Shown in pieces: positions 39,201 through 48,428 of a stretch of DNA of 64,000 nt. Every line of letters starts with the position of its first letter. Position 1 is the first letter of the stretch. Position numbers and translations under genes: made by a program. The DNA comes from Kiritimatiellia bacterium (GTDB lineage Bacteria > Verrucomicrobiota > Kiritimatiellia > CAIQIC01 > JAGNIJ01): assembly GCA_018001225.1 (NCBI GenBank), contig JAGNIJ010000016.1, forward strand, positions 18,314 through 82,313, given 5' to 3'. Below the pieces are notes generated by a model. The model made no database searches. It had not been told where the DNA came from and saw nothing but the letters and a program-made list of their open reading frames with translations.

Positions 39201-40628
39201 GCCGGCGACAGCCATGAATCCGTCGAGGGCGCGCCCGCGCTCGGGTCGCAGGACATTCTGCTCAATGCCTACGGAGCGAATCCAAGCAGCCTGTGGGTCC
39301 GGCTGCTCGGGGGCACGGGCCACGATTCCGGCCAGCGCCTGGCCAGCGCGGCCGGGGGCGGGTTCGCCGTCGCGGGCACGACGTACAGCGCGTTCGGCGG
39401 CCAGACCAACTCCGGCGCGGGCGACCTGTGCCTGGTGCTCGTCAACGCCACGGGGACCGTCCAGTGGGTGCGGATCTGGGGCTCGGCCGCGCTCGACGCC
39501 GGGGCGGACGTGGCGGCGGACGGCTCGGGAAACTTCTACGTCGCGGGCCTCACGGAGGGCGCGTGGGACGGGCAGACGAACGCCGGGGGCTCGGACCTGT
39601 GCCTGTCCAAGTACGACGCCGGCGGGACGCGGCAGTGGACCAGGATCTGGGGCTCCTCCGCCAACGAAACCGCGGGCGGCGTGGGCGTGGATGACTCCGG
39701 CCACGCGTACGTCGCCGGGTACACGTACGGTTCGTTCGACGGGCAGCTCAACAGCGGGATCGTCGCCGTGTGCGTCACCAAGTTCGACGGCGACGGGCAG
39801 AAACTGTGGACGCGCATCCGGGGGCCGGAGACGGCGGCCCAGGCGATGGACATCGCGGTGTCCGGCGACGGCATGGCGTACGCGGCGGGTTATGTCTACG
39901 GCGGGGCGGACGGCCAGCCGGCGGTCGGCAACGACGACCTGCTGGCGATGGCCTTCGACGCGGCGGGGAACTGGCGCTGGACGCGCGTCTGGGGCTCGCC
40001 CGCGCAGGAAACCGGGTACGGCGCGGCGCTGGACAACGCGGGGAACCTGTACGTCGTCGGGCGCACGCACGGCGATTTCGGAGGGCAGACCAACGCGAGC
40101 CATATGTTCGACGCCTGCGTCAGCAAGTTCGGGCCGGACGGCAGCCGGTGGTGGGACCGGATCTGGGGCAGCGCGTCGTGGGACCAGGCGTCCGACGTCG
40201 CGCCGGATGCGTTCGGGAACGTGTACGTCTGCGGGTTCACCGCGGGCGCGTTCGACGGCCAAACCAACGCCGGCGGGACCGCGACGTTCCTGACCAAGTT
40301 CGGCCCCGGCGCCGCGCAAGACAGCGACGGGGACGGCTTGCCGGACCGCGACGAGCAGACCACGGGCACGGACCCGGCCGATTTCGGCTCCAGCCTGCAC
40401 ATGATGGCCCAGGCAGCCCCCTACTCCACCAACGGCTGGCTCGTGCGCTGGGCGAGCGTATCCCAGCGGGTGTACCGCCTCGACCGCGCGACCAACCTGG
40501 TCAGCGGCGCCTGGACGATGGTCGCCACCAATCTCCCCGCCGTTCCCCCGGTCAACATCCACACGGACACGACCGCGGTCGGCGTCAATCCCCGGTTCTA
40601 CCGGGTCCACGGCGCACAGGCGCCGTGA
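33297..40628 (+). CDS. giant secreted protein with three blocks of SBBP propeller repeats, InlB-like and CARDB domains
   Basis: A 2,443-residue protein. The ATG at 33297 follows GGGAG and opens a signal peptide (MKSFFRSLIASVLFAAASGARA). After an N-terminal beta domain there are InlB-like repeats (FSRWLLDGADQGTN type) and two CARDB-like segments (NYGPGAAGACHARLY, NAGPGAAGASHATFH). Three blocks of ~57-residue SBBP repeats (YVAGYTYGAFDGQTNSG...WTRIWGS) follow at about residues 890-1290, 1385-1780 and 1935-2340, each with seven units. Between and after the blocks lie a beta sandwich and Ca-binding type-3 repeats (DNDQDGLSD, DTDDDGLSD, DSDGDGLPD). The C-terminus (YRLDRATNLVSGAWT...FYRV) is a short module shared with other exported proteins here. 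Probable surface adhesin or polymer-binding protein. Confidence 0.85.
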   Translation: MKSFFRSLIASVLFAAASGARAQDIWISNGLPPSAEGYLAVRVSLGGNCYSGLVGTATGPASFLFEFATFFSVTNDWAFTADAPPVNLGGNQVQCTGTLAGALGPVQYDLRAWIPAGETTLYRRWTFTRAGGIGDLRCFAYVDEDVGWVLDDVFIPVGTYAGGNLELHTVDQATRVGLSQGVLKTDERNVTWAGWHAARFPDLYDHIGNEGGTNFPPDGFIDTNTLPRIAATSPPEYGPSDVTSALAYDVNPAATQAVFTAVLGSIPHFDYYTLTVQSQDPSSGAAVTVSPADNDGSGDGSTPFARTYVAGKAVTLTAAASTGTNTFSRWLLDGADQGTNRALVVTVSTNRTATAVFGGGGAATNLLPDLAVRSFRADNTLINAGEPFWVEASITNYGPGAAGACHARLYITPSNDFSLQDDFLVGRIPIPALTANTGAWVRWTFTAPHFPFLSNAVWTIVHVDSDSEVVETNENNTFKTVSPFYSILAATGSVRVLSVFSSNPDVDVGLGVLPPDKNGDADGPTTVTRGYATNTTVSLTAPAFADGNPFDRWLLNGADAGYNVLLTVPLSSNQTARAVYGLAATLSVSSQTPDGGVAVEVAPADRNGNADGVTPFGRSYTSNLTAVLTAPETADGKPFSHWLLDGTNQGASRILNAALATGASHSATAVYSVTGALPDLVWSGHAWRTNALREGDAFWVNCIITNAGPGAAGASHATFHLSPGNDWDLTDDFCAGEQLVGAMGPGGAQSVRWEFTMPDLGSGTYTQWVLVDVDCRGEVDESNEASPYKGGQTLLVSDGAATGRTLTVLSHSPDAGIVIGVAPADLSGESTGTTAFTRTYTNGASVTLTAPSNAGAQAFYRWLLDEATADTNRSVAVILSTNRTARAVYGPAVGHAILWGSATNEFGRAVRADAEGSVYTLGYGYGPLDGQTNAGDSDIFIRKFGPDGSGVWTRVFGSAGHDEPEELCLDGDANLYVVGYAEGAFHGESYAGSRDAFIAKFDSAGTHQWTHFFGSSFSDYGNGVHVGSDGFVYMAGTTYGAFEGQTNTGGADFFAAKFSADGTLAWTRIWGSTSNDHARGVGPGPSGSVMFGGFTAGALGGQTNIGGNDFLAARLSTATGTSLWTRIWGSAQDDYPEDLASDTRGNTYLLGFTAGAFHGQTNAGYADFAMTKLNAGGTAAWTRIWGSPTNDYGLGVCLDGEGNVYAAGYTTGALDGQPNSGWYDAAVSAFTPSGTRTWTRLFGGVNGDYAMEAAADGAQNLFVVGTTYNALFGQSLNGGADLMLVKLSTRGETFTLDVQSVNPDAGVPVIVTPDERSGIVTGTTPFAQAYLENTRVTLSAPANVGAARFDRWEVDGVPQGSNRSVAVMLSADRGAVAYFEGSSAGGDLVFGSGDDEFAGGLCTAGDGSVYVTGYGDGEFGGQTNAGLFDACLRKYSAAGVLQWTRLWGGASYDYGQAVAAAPDSGAYVAGYTYGAFDGQTNSGSLDLFLSRFDAAGARQWTRVWGSAGWDYGAAVAVAPDSNIYVAGFAFGALDGQTNQGGADFLLSKFNPSGTRLWTRLWGSADDDMGRGLCVDGDGDIFVTGSSAGDFDGVVNSGRYDIVLTKLNDAGTRLWTQSRGSSASEAAFGVAADASGNLYVAGSTDGSLGGEPHAGGTDLCLVKFDADGTPQWTRVWGSTAADHGSGVAVDEAGRALVCGYAEGSIRGAEFLGVRDLCLTRFDSFGYPEWTRLWGSEETDEATGVALAGGGTVWVAGTTEGSFGGQTNQGGADICLTRFDGGAYTGALSTVWGETLYTGVQTGAVRVLLLSYLHGTEVDWAERGTPGPFQFDALPNDTWYELFAFRDVNNNGFWNYGEPVGYYERNPFRPAANMTNVLVRLEEPDNDQDGLSDTYEETVTGTDPDDPDTDDDGLSDGYEIGTGSNPLNPASHAVHDGPIREWTVIRPSTNTAWGLQANGLAVDADNRPVLAGDSHESVEGAPALGSQDILLNAYGANPSSLWVRLLGGTGHDSGQRLASAAGGGFAVAGTTYSAFGGQTNSGAGDLCLVLVNATGTVQWVRIWGSAALDAGADVAADGSGNFYVAGLTEGAWDGQTNAGGSDLCLSKYDAGGTRQWTRIWGSSANETAGGVGVDDSGHAYVAGYTYGSFDGQLNSGIVAVCVTKFDGDGQKLWTRIRGPETAAQAMDIAVSGDGMAYAAGYVYGGADGQPAVGNDDLLAMAFDAAGNWRWTRVWGSPAQETGYGAALDNAGNLYVVGRTHGDFGGQTNASHMFDACVSKFGPDGSRWWDRIWGSASWDQASDVAPDAFGNVYVCGFTAGAFDGQTNAGGTATFLTKFGPGAAQDSDGDGLPDRDEQTTGTDPADFGSSLHMMAQAAPYSTNGWLVRWASVSQRVYRLDRATNLVSGAWTMVATNLPAVPPVNIHTDTTAVGVNPRFYRVHGAQAP

Positions 40629-40634
40629 GGCAGA

Positions 40635-40680
40635 GGCGTCGCTGGCGACGCCCGCGGGCGCCGACAAGCGGCGCCCCTAC
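40635..40680. repeat. double hairpin after the giant gene
   Basis: GGCGTCG/CGACGCC (40635-40652) and GGGCGCC/GGCGCCC (40656-40676), ending in CTAC. The first stem is the same as that at 30544. It starts seven bases after the stop codon and may terminate transcription. Confidence 0.6.
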
Positions 40681-40722
40681 ATGACTGATACCAAATCCGG
40701 GTAAATGCGGGTAGATTTCGGG

Positions 40723-40778
40723 CTCGCAGGAGCTCGCCCCTCCATGATTCCTGCCACTGGAGGGCGGAGCTCTGCGAC
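40723..40778. repeat. inverted repeat with ~21-base imperfect arms
   Basis: CTCGCAGGAGCTCGCCCCTC (left) and the inverted GAGGGCGGAGCTCTGCGA (right) flank a 13-base loop. It lies in the 258-base gap between the SBBP protein and the SGNH hydrolase, where no gene was seen. Confidence 0.5.
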
Positions 40779-40886
40779 GCCGTTCGTACCGCCTCTCGCC
40801 CGTACCTGGTATGACGCATTACGCCGTGAGAGCGGTTGTCCTTGTGGGCCGGCCCGCGGAGTGGTAGGTATGGCGCCCGGACGGCT

Positions 40887-41966
40887 ATGAAAACCTTCCT
40901 GAAGAAGCTCGGCGTCACAATGGCTGGGATTGCCGTGCCCCTGCTGATCCTGGAGATCGCCATGCGCCTGGCCGGCGCGGGCCAGGCCCCCTCGCTCGGA
41001 AAGAACTACGACCGCAGCCGGTTCCGCTACCGGCCGTCCGGCGCGCGGCAGAATCCCTGGGCCCAGGGCGCGACGAACGTGCTGCGGATCGCGGTGATCG
41101 GCGACTCGATCAGCAACGGCGCGGGCGTGCAGAAGGACGACACCTACGGCTTCCGGCTCGGTCGCTTCCTGAACATGAACGAGGGCCAGACGCCGGCCGA
41201 GGTGCGCGTCTACGCCAAGGGCGGCACGTCCACCTACATGCAGTTGGATTTTCTGGAGGAGGCGCTCAAGTACGATCCCGACGTCGTCATCCTGGGCATC
41301 TGCCTCAACGACACGGAGGACTGGACGCGGCCCAAGGACTTCATGCGCTGGCGGGACGAGCGCATGCCCCGGGTGCCCGGTCCGAAACTGGCCTTCCTGC
41401 TCAAGCACTCGCGCGCGCTGAACTGGATCTACAGGAAGGCCGAGGACCGGCGCTGCAACGCGGCGTTCCTGCGGAGCTTCGAAAAACTGTACGACCCGGA
41501 GTATTCCGGCTGGAAGCGGTTCACCCGCGCCCTCCACGAATTCCAGACGCGCTGCCGCTCCCGCGGGATCACGTTCGTGGCCGTGATCTTCCCCGAGTTG
41601 AGCCGGGTGGACGACTATCCGTTCGATTACGTGCACGAGCGCATCCGCGCCGCGCTGGCGGAGGAGCAGGCCTATACTCTTGATCTCCTGCCCGATTTCC
41701 GCGGCAAGAACCCGGACCGGCTCCAGGCCGTTCCGAACATCGACGGGCACCCGAACGAAATCGGGCACCGCATCGCGGCGGAGTCCATTTTCGAGTTCCT
41801 GCTGGCCAACCGGCTGATCGATCCGGGCTACCTCCCCGTGCACCGGACGGGCGACGGGAACGCCTTCTGGAAACGCGTGGCGGATCGCATGCAGAACCCG
41901 GCGGGCGAGGCGGAGCGGACGGACAACGTGGACCCCTCCGTCATGGTGGATCCCCAGGAAGAGTGA
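40887..41966 (+). CDS. membrane-anchored SGNH/GDSL-type hydrolase
   Basis: A 359-residue protein with an N-terminal membrane anchor (about 8-30, LGVTMAGIAVPLLILEIAMRLAG). All SGNH blocks are visible: IGDSISNG (Ser), a KGGTST Gly, LGICLNDTE (Asn) and DGHPNEIGH (Asp/His pair). These enzymes are esterases or acyltransferases. Periplasmic location is inferred. The stop is followed 16 bases later by the small coiled-coil gene, probably the same transcript. Confidence 0.88.
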   Translation: MKTFLKKLGVTMAGIAVPLLILEIAMRLAGAGQAPSLGKNYDRSRFRYRPSGARQNPWAQGATNVLRIAVIGDSISNGAGVQKDDTYGFRLGRFLNMNEGQTPAEVRVYAKGGTSTYMQLDFLEEALKYDPDVVILGICLNDTEDWTRPKDFMRWRDERMPRVPGPKLAFLLKHSRALNWIYRKAEDRRCNAAFLRSFEKLYDPEYSGWKRFTRALHEFQTRCRSRGITFVAVIFPELSRVDDYPFDYVHERIRAALAEEQAYTLDLLPDFRGKNPDRLQAVPNIDGHPNEIGHRIAAESIFEFLLANRLIDPGYLPVHRTGDGNAFWKRVADRMQNPAGEAERTDNVDPSVMVDPQEE

Positions 41967-41982
41967 AATGGGAGGAAGAAAC

Positions 41983-42306
41983 ATGAAAAGCCGATGGATG
42001 CTCACGGGATTGGTCCTGGCGGCCCTGGCGCTGGCCGCACCGGCGCAGGAGGCCGCGCCCGCGGATCCGACGGCCGCGCTGGCGCAGCGTCTGGACCAGT
42101 TGAGCCAGAAGCTGTCCGAACAACTCCAGGCCCTGGACAGGGCCGTCAAGGAAATCCAGGAACGCCTGGGCGATTCCTTCGGGCGGCCGACGGCGTTCAA
42201 TTCCGTCGAGCGCCGGCTCGAGGACATCGAGAAGCGGCTGGACCGGCTGGAGCGGGATCTCGACGACCTGGGCGACCAGTTGCGCAGACTCGATCGCGGC
42301 CGGTAA
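41983..42306 (+). CDS. small exported coiled-coil protein
   Basis: A 107-residue protein. The ATG at 41983 is chosen for the GGGAGGAAG ribosome-binding site. A signal peptide ends near APAQEA. The remainder is a heptad coiled coil with RRLEDIEKRLDRLERDLDDLGDQL at its C-terminus, strikingly like the C-terminus of the protein at 13381. It follows the SGNH hydrolase. Function unknown; possibly a periplasmic spacer related to the giant-protein cluster. Confidence 0.7.
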   Translation: MKSRWMLTGLVLAALALAAPAQEAAPADPTAALAQRLDQLSQKLSEQLQALDRAVKEIQERLGDSFGRPTAFNSVERRLEDIEKRLDRLERDLDDLGDQLRRLDRGR

Positions 42307-42321
42307 TCCGAACGGGTTTGA

Positions 42322-42407
42322 ACCACAGAGGTCGCAGAGGGCTCGGAGGACAACCGATGGGTTCTCGACGACTTCCCGCCTCTGTGTTCCTCTGCGCCCT
42401 CTGTGGT
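42322..42407. repeat. inverted repeat with ACCACAGAGG/CCTCTGTGGT ends
   Basis: ACCACAGAGGTCGCAGAGGG on the left pairs with CCTCTGTGTTCCTCTGCGCC and CCTCTGTGGT on the right. It lies between the convergent ends of the coiled-coil and CDF genes. Sequences of this form are common intergenic elements in environmental genomes; a terminator role is possible. Confidence 0.65.
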
Positions 42408-42426
42408 AATTAAATCGGGACCGGTG

Positions 42427-43341
42427 CTAAGGCGCGGGCGTGCCCGCTCGCGCGAGGCCGATGGTGACGCGGCTGCCGCGGACCTGCTCCTCGATGTGGC
42501 GCCGCATCTGCTCGGCGACCTCGTGGATATCCCCCATCTTGCGGTCCGGGTGGAACTCCAGAAGGATATCGATGTACACGTCCGTCCCGGACCGGCGCGA
42601 CCGGATGCCGTGCAACGCCTCGTAGTCGTCGAAGTAGCGCGCCAGCTCCCGCAGGATGACCAGCTGGTCGGACTCCTCGAGCGTGCGGTCCAGCAGGTCG
42701 GACACGGACGAGGAGAAGATCCCGAGCGCGGCCATCAGGATGGAGGCCGCGATCACGAGCGAGGACAGCGGGTCGATGTACTGGGCCCAGTGGAAGCGGC
42801 TCAAGGCCACGCTCAAGACCAGCGAGGACAGGATGAAGACGTTGGCCACGGCGCGGGTCAACAGCAGGCGGGCCTGGGAGGCCATCAAGGGGGACGCCTC
42901 CGCCTTCGCCATGCGCCAGCCGCGCAGGCCCAGCCGGCCGTTGATCACGGCATAGAGCAGCTGCGCCCCCATGCTGATCCATACGCCGAGCCCGCGGATG
43001 TGCGCCGGGTGCAGCATGTTCCGCACGGCGTTGCCGGTGATGATCAGCAGGCAGACGGTCATCAGCACGCCGACGAGCAGGCTGCCGAGGTTCTCCAGCT
43101 TGCCGAGCCCGTACTCGTAGGTCGCGCCGCCGCCCCGGTTGATCCGGCGGATGGCCAGCCAGGAGAGCAGCACGGCCAGGAACTCGAGGAAGGTCTTGAA
43201 GAAGTCGGCCAGCAGCACGGCCGAGTTGGCCGCGACCATGGCGCCGAGGGTGATGACGGTGTCGATCCCGCCGGTGATCATGCCGGTGCGGATGGCGGCC
43301 TCGCGCGCGGCGCCGCCGGAAGGCAGATGGGCTGTGCTCAT
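42427..43341 (-). CDS. cation diffusion facilitator (CDF)-family membrane protein lacking usual metal ligands
   Basis: A 304-residue protein with six membrane helices and a C-terminal ferredoxin-like cytoplasmic domain (YDVYIDILLEFHPDRKMGDIHEVAEQMRRHI-like region), as in CDF exporters. The TM2 motif that is normally HxxxD or DxxxD reads ADFFKTFLE (Lys49, Glu53), and TM5 reads ASQARLLLT (Arg158, Thr162). The canonical transport-site ligands are therefore replaced. The protein may transport something other than Zn/Fe/Mn, or have another role. Adjacent to tRNA-Arg. Confidence 0.85.
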   Translation of the reverse strand: MSTAHLPSGGAAREAAIRTGMITGGIDTVITLGAMVAANSAVLLADFFKTFLEFLAVLLSWLAIRRINRGGGATYEYGLGKLENLGSLLVGVLMTVCLLIITGNAVRNMLHPAHIRGLGVWISMGAQLLYAVINGRLGLRGWRMAKAEASPLMASQARLLLTRAVANVFILSSLVLSVALSRFHWAQYIDPLSSLVIAASILMAALGIFSSSVSDLLDRTLEESDQLVILRELARYFDDYEALHGIRSRRSGTDVYIDILLEFHPDRKMGDIHEVAEQMRRHIEEQVRGSRVTIGLARAGTPAP

Positions 43342-43360
43342 AGATGTCCTGCTGTCGATC

Positions 43361-43437
43361 TGGCACCCCGGCCGAGAGTTGAACTCGGGACCTCCGGATT
43401 AGGAATCCAGCGCTCTGTCCATCTGAGCTACCGGGGC
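43361..43437 (-). tRNA. tRNA-Arg (anticodon CCU)
   Basis: A 77-nt cloverleaf with encoded CCA. The acceptor is GCCCCGG/CCGGGGT (G1-U72 wobble), the D-stem is GCTC/GAGC, and the anticodon stem CTGGA/TCCGG has loop TTCCTAA. The T-arm is CCGAG-TTCAACT-CTCGG. The anticodon CCT reads AGG. Confidence 0.95.
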
Positions 43438-43512
43438 CACGGTCCGATCAGGGCGGATAATGAAACGCCGGGCCCCGTTTTGGCAACATCATAACGGGCC
43501 GGGCCGGCCCGG

Positions 43513-43902
43513 TCAGCGGTCCCCGGGATCCAGGGCCAGGCGGACGGCGCGCACCGTCTCGCCGCCGCAGGCCGCCCTCACGCGTTCGAGTACCTGCCGC
43601 TCCATGCGCTTGAGCTCCATGAGCCACGTCGGGTGGCTGACGAAGATGGTCAGGGTCTTGTTGTCCAGGTGCCCCGGCCGGGACCGCTTCGCCACATCGG
43701 GCCCGACGATGGAGGGCCAGTCGCGGCGCAGGCTCTCCATCCAGAACGGCGCGGCGAGGCCCATTTTCTTGACCACGCCGGGCAGGACGTCCGAGAGGGA
43801 GGCCACGGCGAAATCCGGCGGCGGCGCGCGGCCCTCCAGGCGCAGGCGTTCGCGCTGCACCTCCCACGATCCCCGGTTGAAGCTCTTCCGTCGCCGAGCC
43901 AT
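43513..43902 (-). CDS. DUF721 (DciA-like) protein
   Basis: A 129-residue protein (ATG 43902; a GTG at 43923 is an alternative). The DUF721 pattern is clear: DVLPGVVKKMGL, then W-x-x-IVGPDVAKRSRPGHLDNKTLTIFVSHPTWLMEL, and a C-terminal hydrophobic strand (VRAVRLAL). Some DUF721 proteins (DciA) load the replicative helicase DnaB. Whether this one does so is inferred from the family only. No neighbours in replication are seen. Confidence 0.8.
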   Translation of the reverse strand: MARRRKSFNRGSWEVQRERLRLEGRAPPPDFAVASLSDVLPGVVKKMGLAAPFWMESLRRDWPSIVGPDVAKRSRPGHLDNKTLTIFVSHPTWLMELKRMERQVLERVRAACGGETVRAVRLALDPGDR

Positions 43903-43961
43903 GGCGCGGCCATTGTCCCGCACGGGGCGCGCGGCGGCAAGCGGGGAAACCGCCCGGTCTT

Positions 43962-44040
43962 CTCCGGCGGCGGAGCGCCGGAGCTACAGGCGGCCGGAAC
44001 GTCGTCGCCAGTCCCGTAGTTCCGCCGCTCTGCCGGCGGA
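43962..44040. repeat. paired-hairpin (REPIN-like) element, copy 6
   Basis: CTCCGGCG/CGCCGGAG with loop GCGGAG, then CTACAG, a spacer, CGTAG, and TCCGCC/GGCGGA with loop GCTCTGCC. The order and loops match the element at 19720, while stems differ in a compensated way. It lies upstream of the glgB promoter. Confidence 0.7.
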
Positions 44041-44090
44041 AGAGTTCGCAGGCGGCGGCGAGCCGGAGTCCCGGGGTCGCAGATGCGGGC

Positions 44091-44118
44091 TTGTAGTTTC
44101 CCGTTTCTTTTCTACAAT
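44091..44118 (+). promoter_or_regulatory. sigma-70-type promoter for glgB
   Basis: -35 TTGTAG (44091-44096), a 16-base T-rich spacer, and -10 TACAAT (44113-44118). The start codon lies 26 bases further on. The ribosome-binding site is GAGGGA. Confidence 0.55.
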
Positions 44119-44144
44119 GCAGCCACTCTTGTGAGGGACCCGAC

Positions 44145-46346
<2,202 letters not shown>

Positions 46347-46361
46347 GGCGTTCGGCGGGAG

Positions 46362-46445
46362 TGGTGGGGGAAGGATTCGAACCTTCGAAGGCGTAGAGCC
46401 GGCAGATTTACAGTCTGCTCCGTTTGGCCACTTCGGTACCCCACC
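46362..46445 (-). tRNA. tRNA-Tyr (anticodon GUA)
   Basis: An 84-nt class II tRNA with a long variable arm. The acceptor is GGTGGGG/CCCCACC. The anticodon arm CAGACTGTAAATCTG has GTA. The T-arm is GAAGG-TTCGAAT-CCTTC. The discriminator is A; CCA is not encoded, unlike in tRNA-Arg of this window. Confidence 0.95.
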
Positions 46446-46461
46446 GGTGGAAACCTGACGG

Positions 46462-46490
46462 ATAGAAGCCGAAGAGCCGCCGGAATTCAA
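46462..46490 (-). promoter_or_regulatory. possible tRNA-Tyr promoter
   Basis: On the minus strand TTGAAT (46490-46485), a 17-base spacer, and TTCTAT (46467-46462), ending 17 bases before the mature tRNA 5' end. Confidence 0.4.
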
Positions 46491-46665
46491 GACCAATTCT
46501 GTCGTCCGCCCGGTCCGGGCGCAGGCAAGCCCCGCAAGAACCAGAAACTTCAATGCCGGCTTGACGAGGAAGCAGGCCCCGACGCTCGCGGCGAGGGATC
46601 ATCGGGGCCGCGTGTTCCGAGGCGGGCCATCGCCCGCAACCCAAGCATGGTCGCAAACTCCTACA

Positions 46666-47847
46666 TCATGGCAGGGTGATGGCGAGGCGGAAGCCGGTGT
46701 CGTAGGCTTGCTGGTAGGGATACAGGGTGCTCCGGTTCGCGGAACGGCATTCGGCGGCGGGCTCGATCCAAGCCCCGCCCCGCCTCACGCGGTGCGACCC
46801 CGAAACCGCGCCCGGCGGATTGGTCGCCGAGCCGGAATACGCCGCATGCCAGTCCAGGCACAACTCCAACACGTTCCCGTGCATATCGTACAAACCCCAG
46901 GCGTTGGGCTGGTACGATCCCGCGATCGCCGTGCCCACGCTGGCGTCCCCGTCCTGGCTGGACCCCCACTCCGACCCCCCGTTGTACCAGTACCGCCCCA
47001 CCGCCGCCACGTTCGTGCACGATTGCTGACTCGTCAGATTCAGACCGCTATTCAGCGCTGACGAGGTTCCCGCCCGGCACGCGTATTCCCACTGCGCCTC
47101 GGTGGGAAGGTCCAGCGTCGCCAGGCCCGTCTTCGCCCGCAGCTTCCCGACGAAGGAGTTCGCGTTCACGGCGCTGTTGTTCGGCCAATCCACGGCCCCA
47201 TCATCGCTGTTGTTCGGGTTCTCCCGGATCTCGTAGTAACTCACCCTCTCCACGGGACGCTCGTAGCGGTCCGTGATGAACCAGCCCGGCCAATTCCTCA
47301 TCACGTAGTACCACTGCATCTGCGTGACCTCGAAGACCCCGATGTAGAAGTCTTTCGTCAGCGTCACCGGGTGCTGGTCTTCGTCGAAGCCCCGCCCCAG
47401 TTCAGACTCGGGGCTGCCCATCGTGAAGGCGCCCTGCGTAATCCTCCGCAGGACCAGCTTGGTGGTCTTGTGTTCGTACGTCCACCCGCCCGGCGGCGCG
47501 GCGGAGAGATAGGTCACCGGGTAGCTCGGCGCGTTGGTCTCACCCGAAATATCGATCACCATGTATTCCGACCAATTGGTCACCGCCACCACCCGGTAGG
47601 CCATCGGCACCAGGGCCGTCACCATGCCGGAGCCGGCCGCCGGGATACGGTCCAGGGCCGCGGCGGCCGTCGCGAAGTTGGTCCAGGCCCCGTTCAGCCC
47701 GGCGGCCCATTCCACCCGGTACCCCACGGCGTTGGACATTTCGTTGAAGGTGACCTTTCCGCTCGAATCGAACGACTCGATCACCGCCTCCTGCGCGCCG
47801 GCGGGCCATGCCGCCGCCAGCCAAATCAGAATTCCAAGTTTCCTCAT
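46666..47847 (-). CDS. exported SUMF1/FGE-sulfatase-domain protein
   Basis: A 393-residue protein from the ATG at 47847 after GAGGAGG, with a signal peptide (MRKLGILIWLAAAWPAGAQ). Residues 20-110 hold a short module (YRVEWAAGLNGAWTNFA) seen at the C-terminus of other exported proteins here. About 125-393 are the SUMF1 domain: GAFTMGSPESELGR, YIGVFEVTQMQWYYVM, LPTEAQWEYACRAGT, GLYDMHGNVLELCLDW, HRVRRGGAWIEP, GFRLA. SUMF1 proteins include sulfatase-activating enzymes and many binding proteins. The catalytic Cys pair of true FGE is not evident, so it is probably not an activator. Confidence 0.85.
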   Translation of the reverse strand: MRKLGILIWLAAAWPAGAQEAVIESFDSSGKVTFNEMSNAVGYRVEWAAGLNGAWTNFATAAAALDRIPAAGSGMVTALVPMAYRVVAVTNWSEYMVIDISGETNAPSYPVTYLSAAPPGGWTYEHKTTKLVLRRITQGAFTMGSPESELGRGFDEDQHPVTLTKDFYIGVFEVTQMQWYYVMRNWPGWFITDRYERPVERVSYYEIRENPNNSDDGAVDWPNNSAVNANSFVGKLRAKTGLATLDLPTEAQWEYACRAGTSSALNSGLNLTSQQSCTNVAAVGRYWYNGGSEWGSSQDGDASVGTAIAGSYQPNAWGLYDMHGNVLELCLDWHAAYSGSATNPPGAVSGSHRVRRGGAWIEPAAECRSANRSTLYPYQQAYDTGFRLAITLP

Positions 47848-47878
47848 GAATGGCCTCCTCAATGGTCACATCCATACA

Positions 47879-47892
47879 CGTTCGCGCGAACG
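47879..47892. promoter_or_regulatory. palindromic operator candidate upstream of the SUMF1 gene
   Basis: CGTTCGCGCGAACG is a perfect 14-base palindrome 32 bases upstream of the start codon. It lies between a TTGATT -35-like and a poor -10-like sequence on the minus strand. It could be a repressor site, or chance in GC-rich DNA. Confidence 0.3.
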
Positions 47893-48009
47893 CCGTAAAT
47901 CAAATGGAGAACGGGATTCTGTCATAATTCGAATGGCTGTGTCACACCCGCCGCGCATTGACAGGCCGGCCCGAACCGTGGACCATCCGGCGGACATGAG
48001 GTCCCTGCC

Positions 48010-48426
48010 ATGAACAAGCCGGTTTGGCTGGCCCGCTGGCTGGGCGCCTGCGGCCTGCTGGAAATCGCGACGGGCCTGACGCTGCTGGCCGCCCCCGCGG
48101 CGGTGGCGTACGGCCTGCTCCGGCTTTCCCCCGACGGCCATGCCGCCGGCCGCCTCGCGGGAGCCACCCTGCTGGCCCTGGGGCTCGCCGGCTGGCGCGC
48201 GCGGCGGCACCCCCTGGAACGGGTGAGCCGAGTCATCGCCCGGATCCTGCTGGCCTATAACCTCGCGGCATGCGCCGCGCTGGCGTGGGCCGCCCCCGCG
48301 CTGAACGACGGGGGCATCCCGGCCCGGGCCGCGGCCGTGCTGCACGGCGGGCTGGGACTCGCGCTGGCGGTCTCCCTGTTCGGCCGGCGCAGACTGGACG
48401 CTGAAACACCGACCCTGGAGAACTGA
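48010..48426 (+). CDS. small four-TM membrane protein
   Basis: A 138-residue protein with four hydrophobic segments (about 8-35, 47-63, 75-97, 107-124) and a basic WRARRHPLERVSR loop. No family recognised; it resembles generic DUF4345-type small membrane proteins. It ends two bases before the methyltransferase start and is probably cotranscribed. Confidence 0.6.
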   Translation: MNKPVWLARWLGACGLLEIATGLTLLAAPAAVAYGLLRLSPDGHAAGRLAGATLLALGLAGWRARRHPLERVSRVIARILLAYNLAACAALAWAAPALNDGGIPARAAAVLHGGLGLALAVSLFGRRRLDAETPTLEN

Positions 48427-48428
48427 AC

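Noticed and set aside
43361..43437. tRNA-associated integration site
   Set aside because: No integrase, no repeat of the tRNA 3' end nearby, and flanking genes are ordinary.
46666..47847. Sulfatase-activating formylglycine enzyme
   Set aside because: The SUMF1 fold is clear but the catalytic Cys pair is not evident and no sulfatase gene is present in the window.
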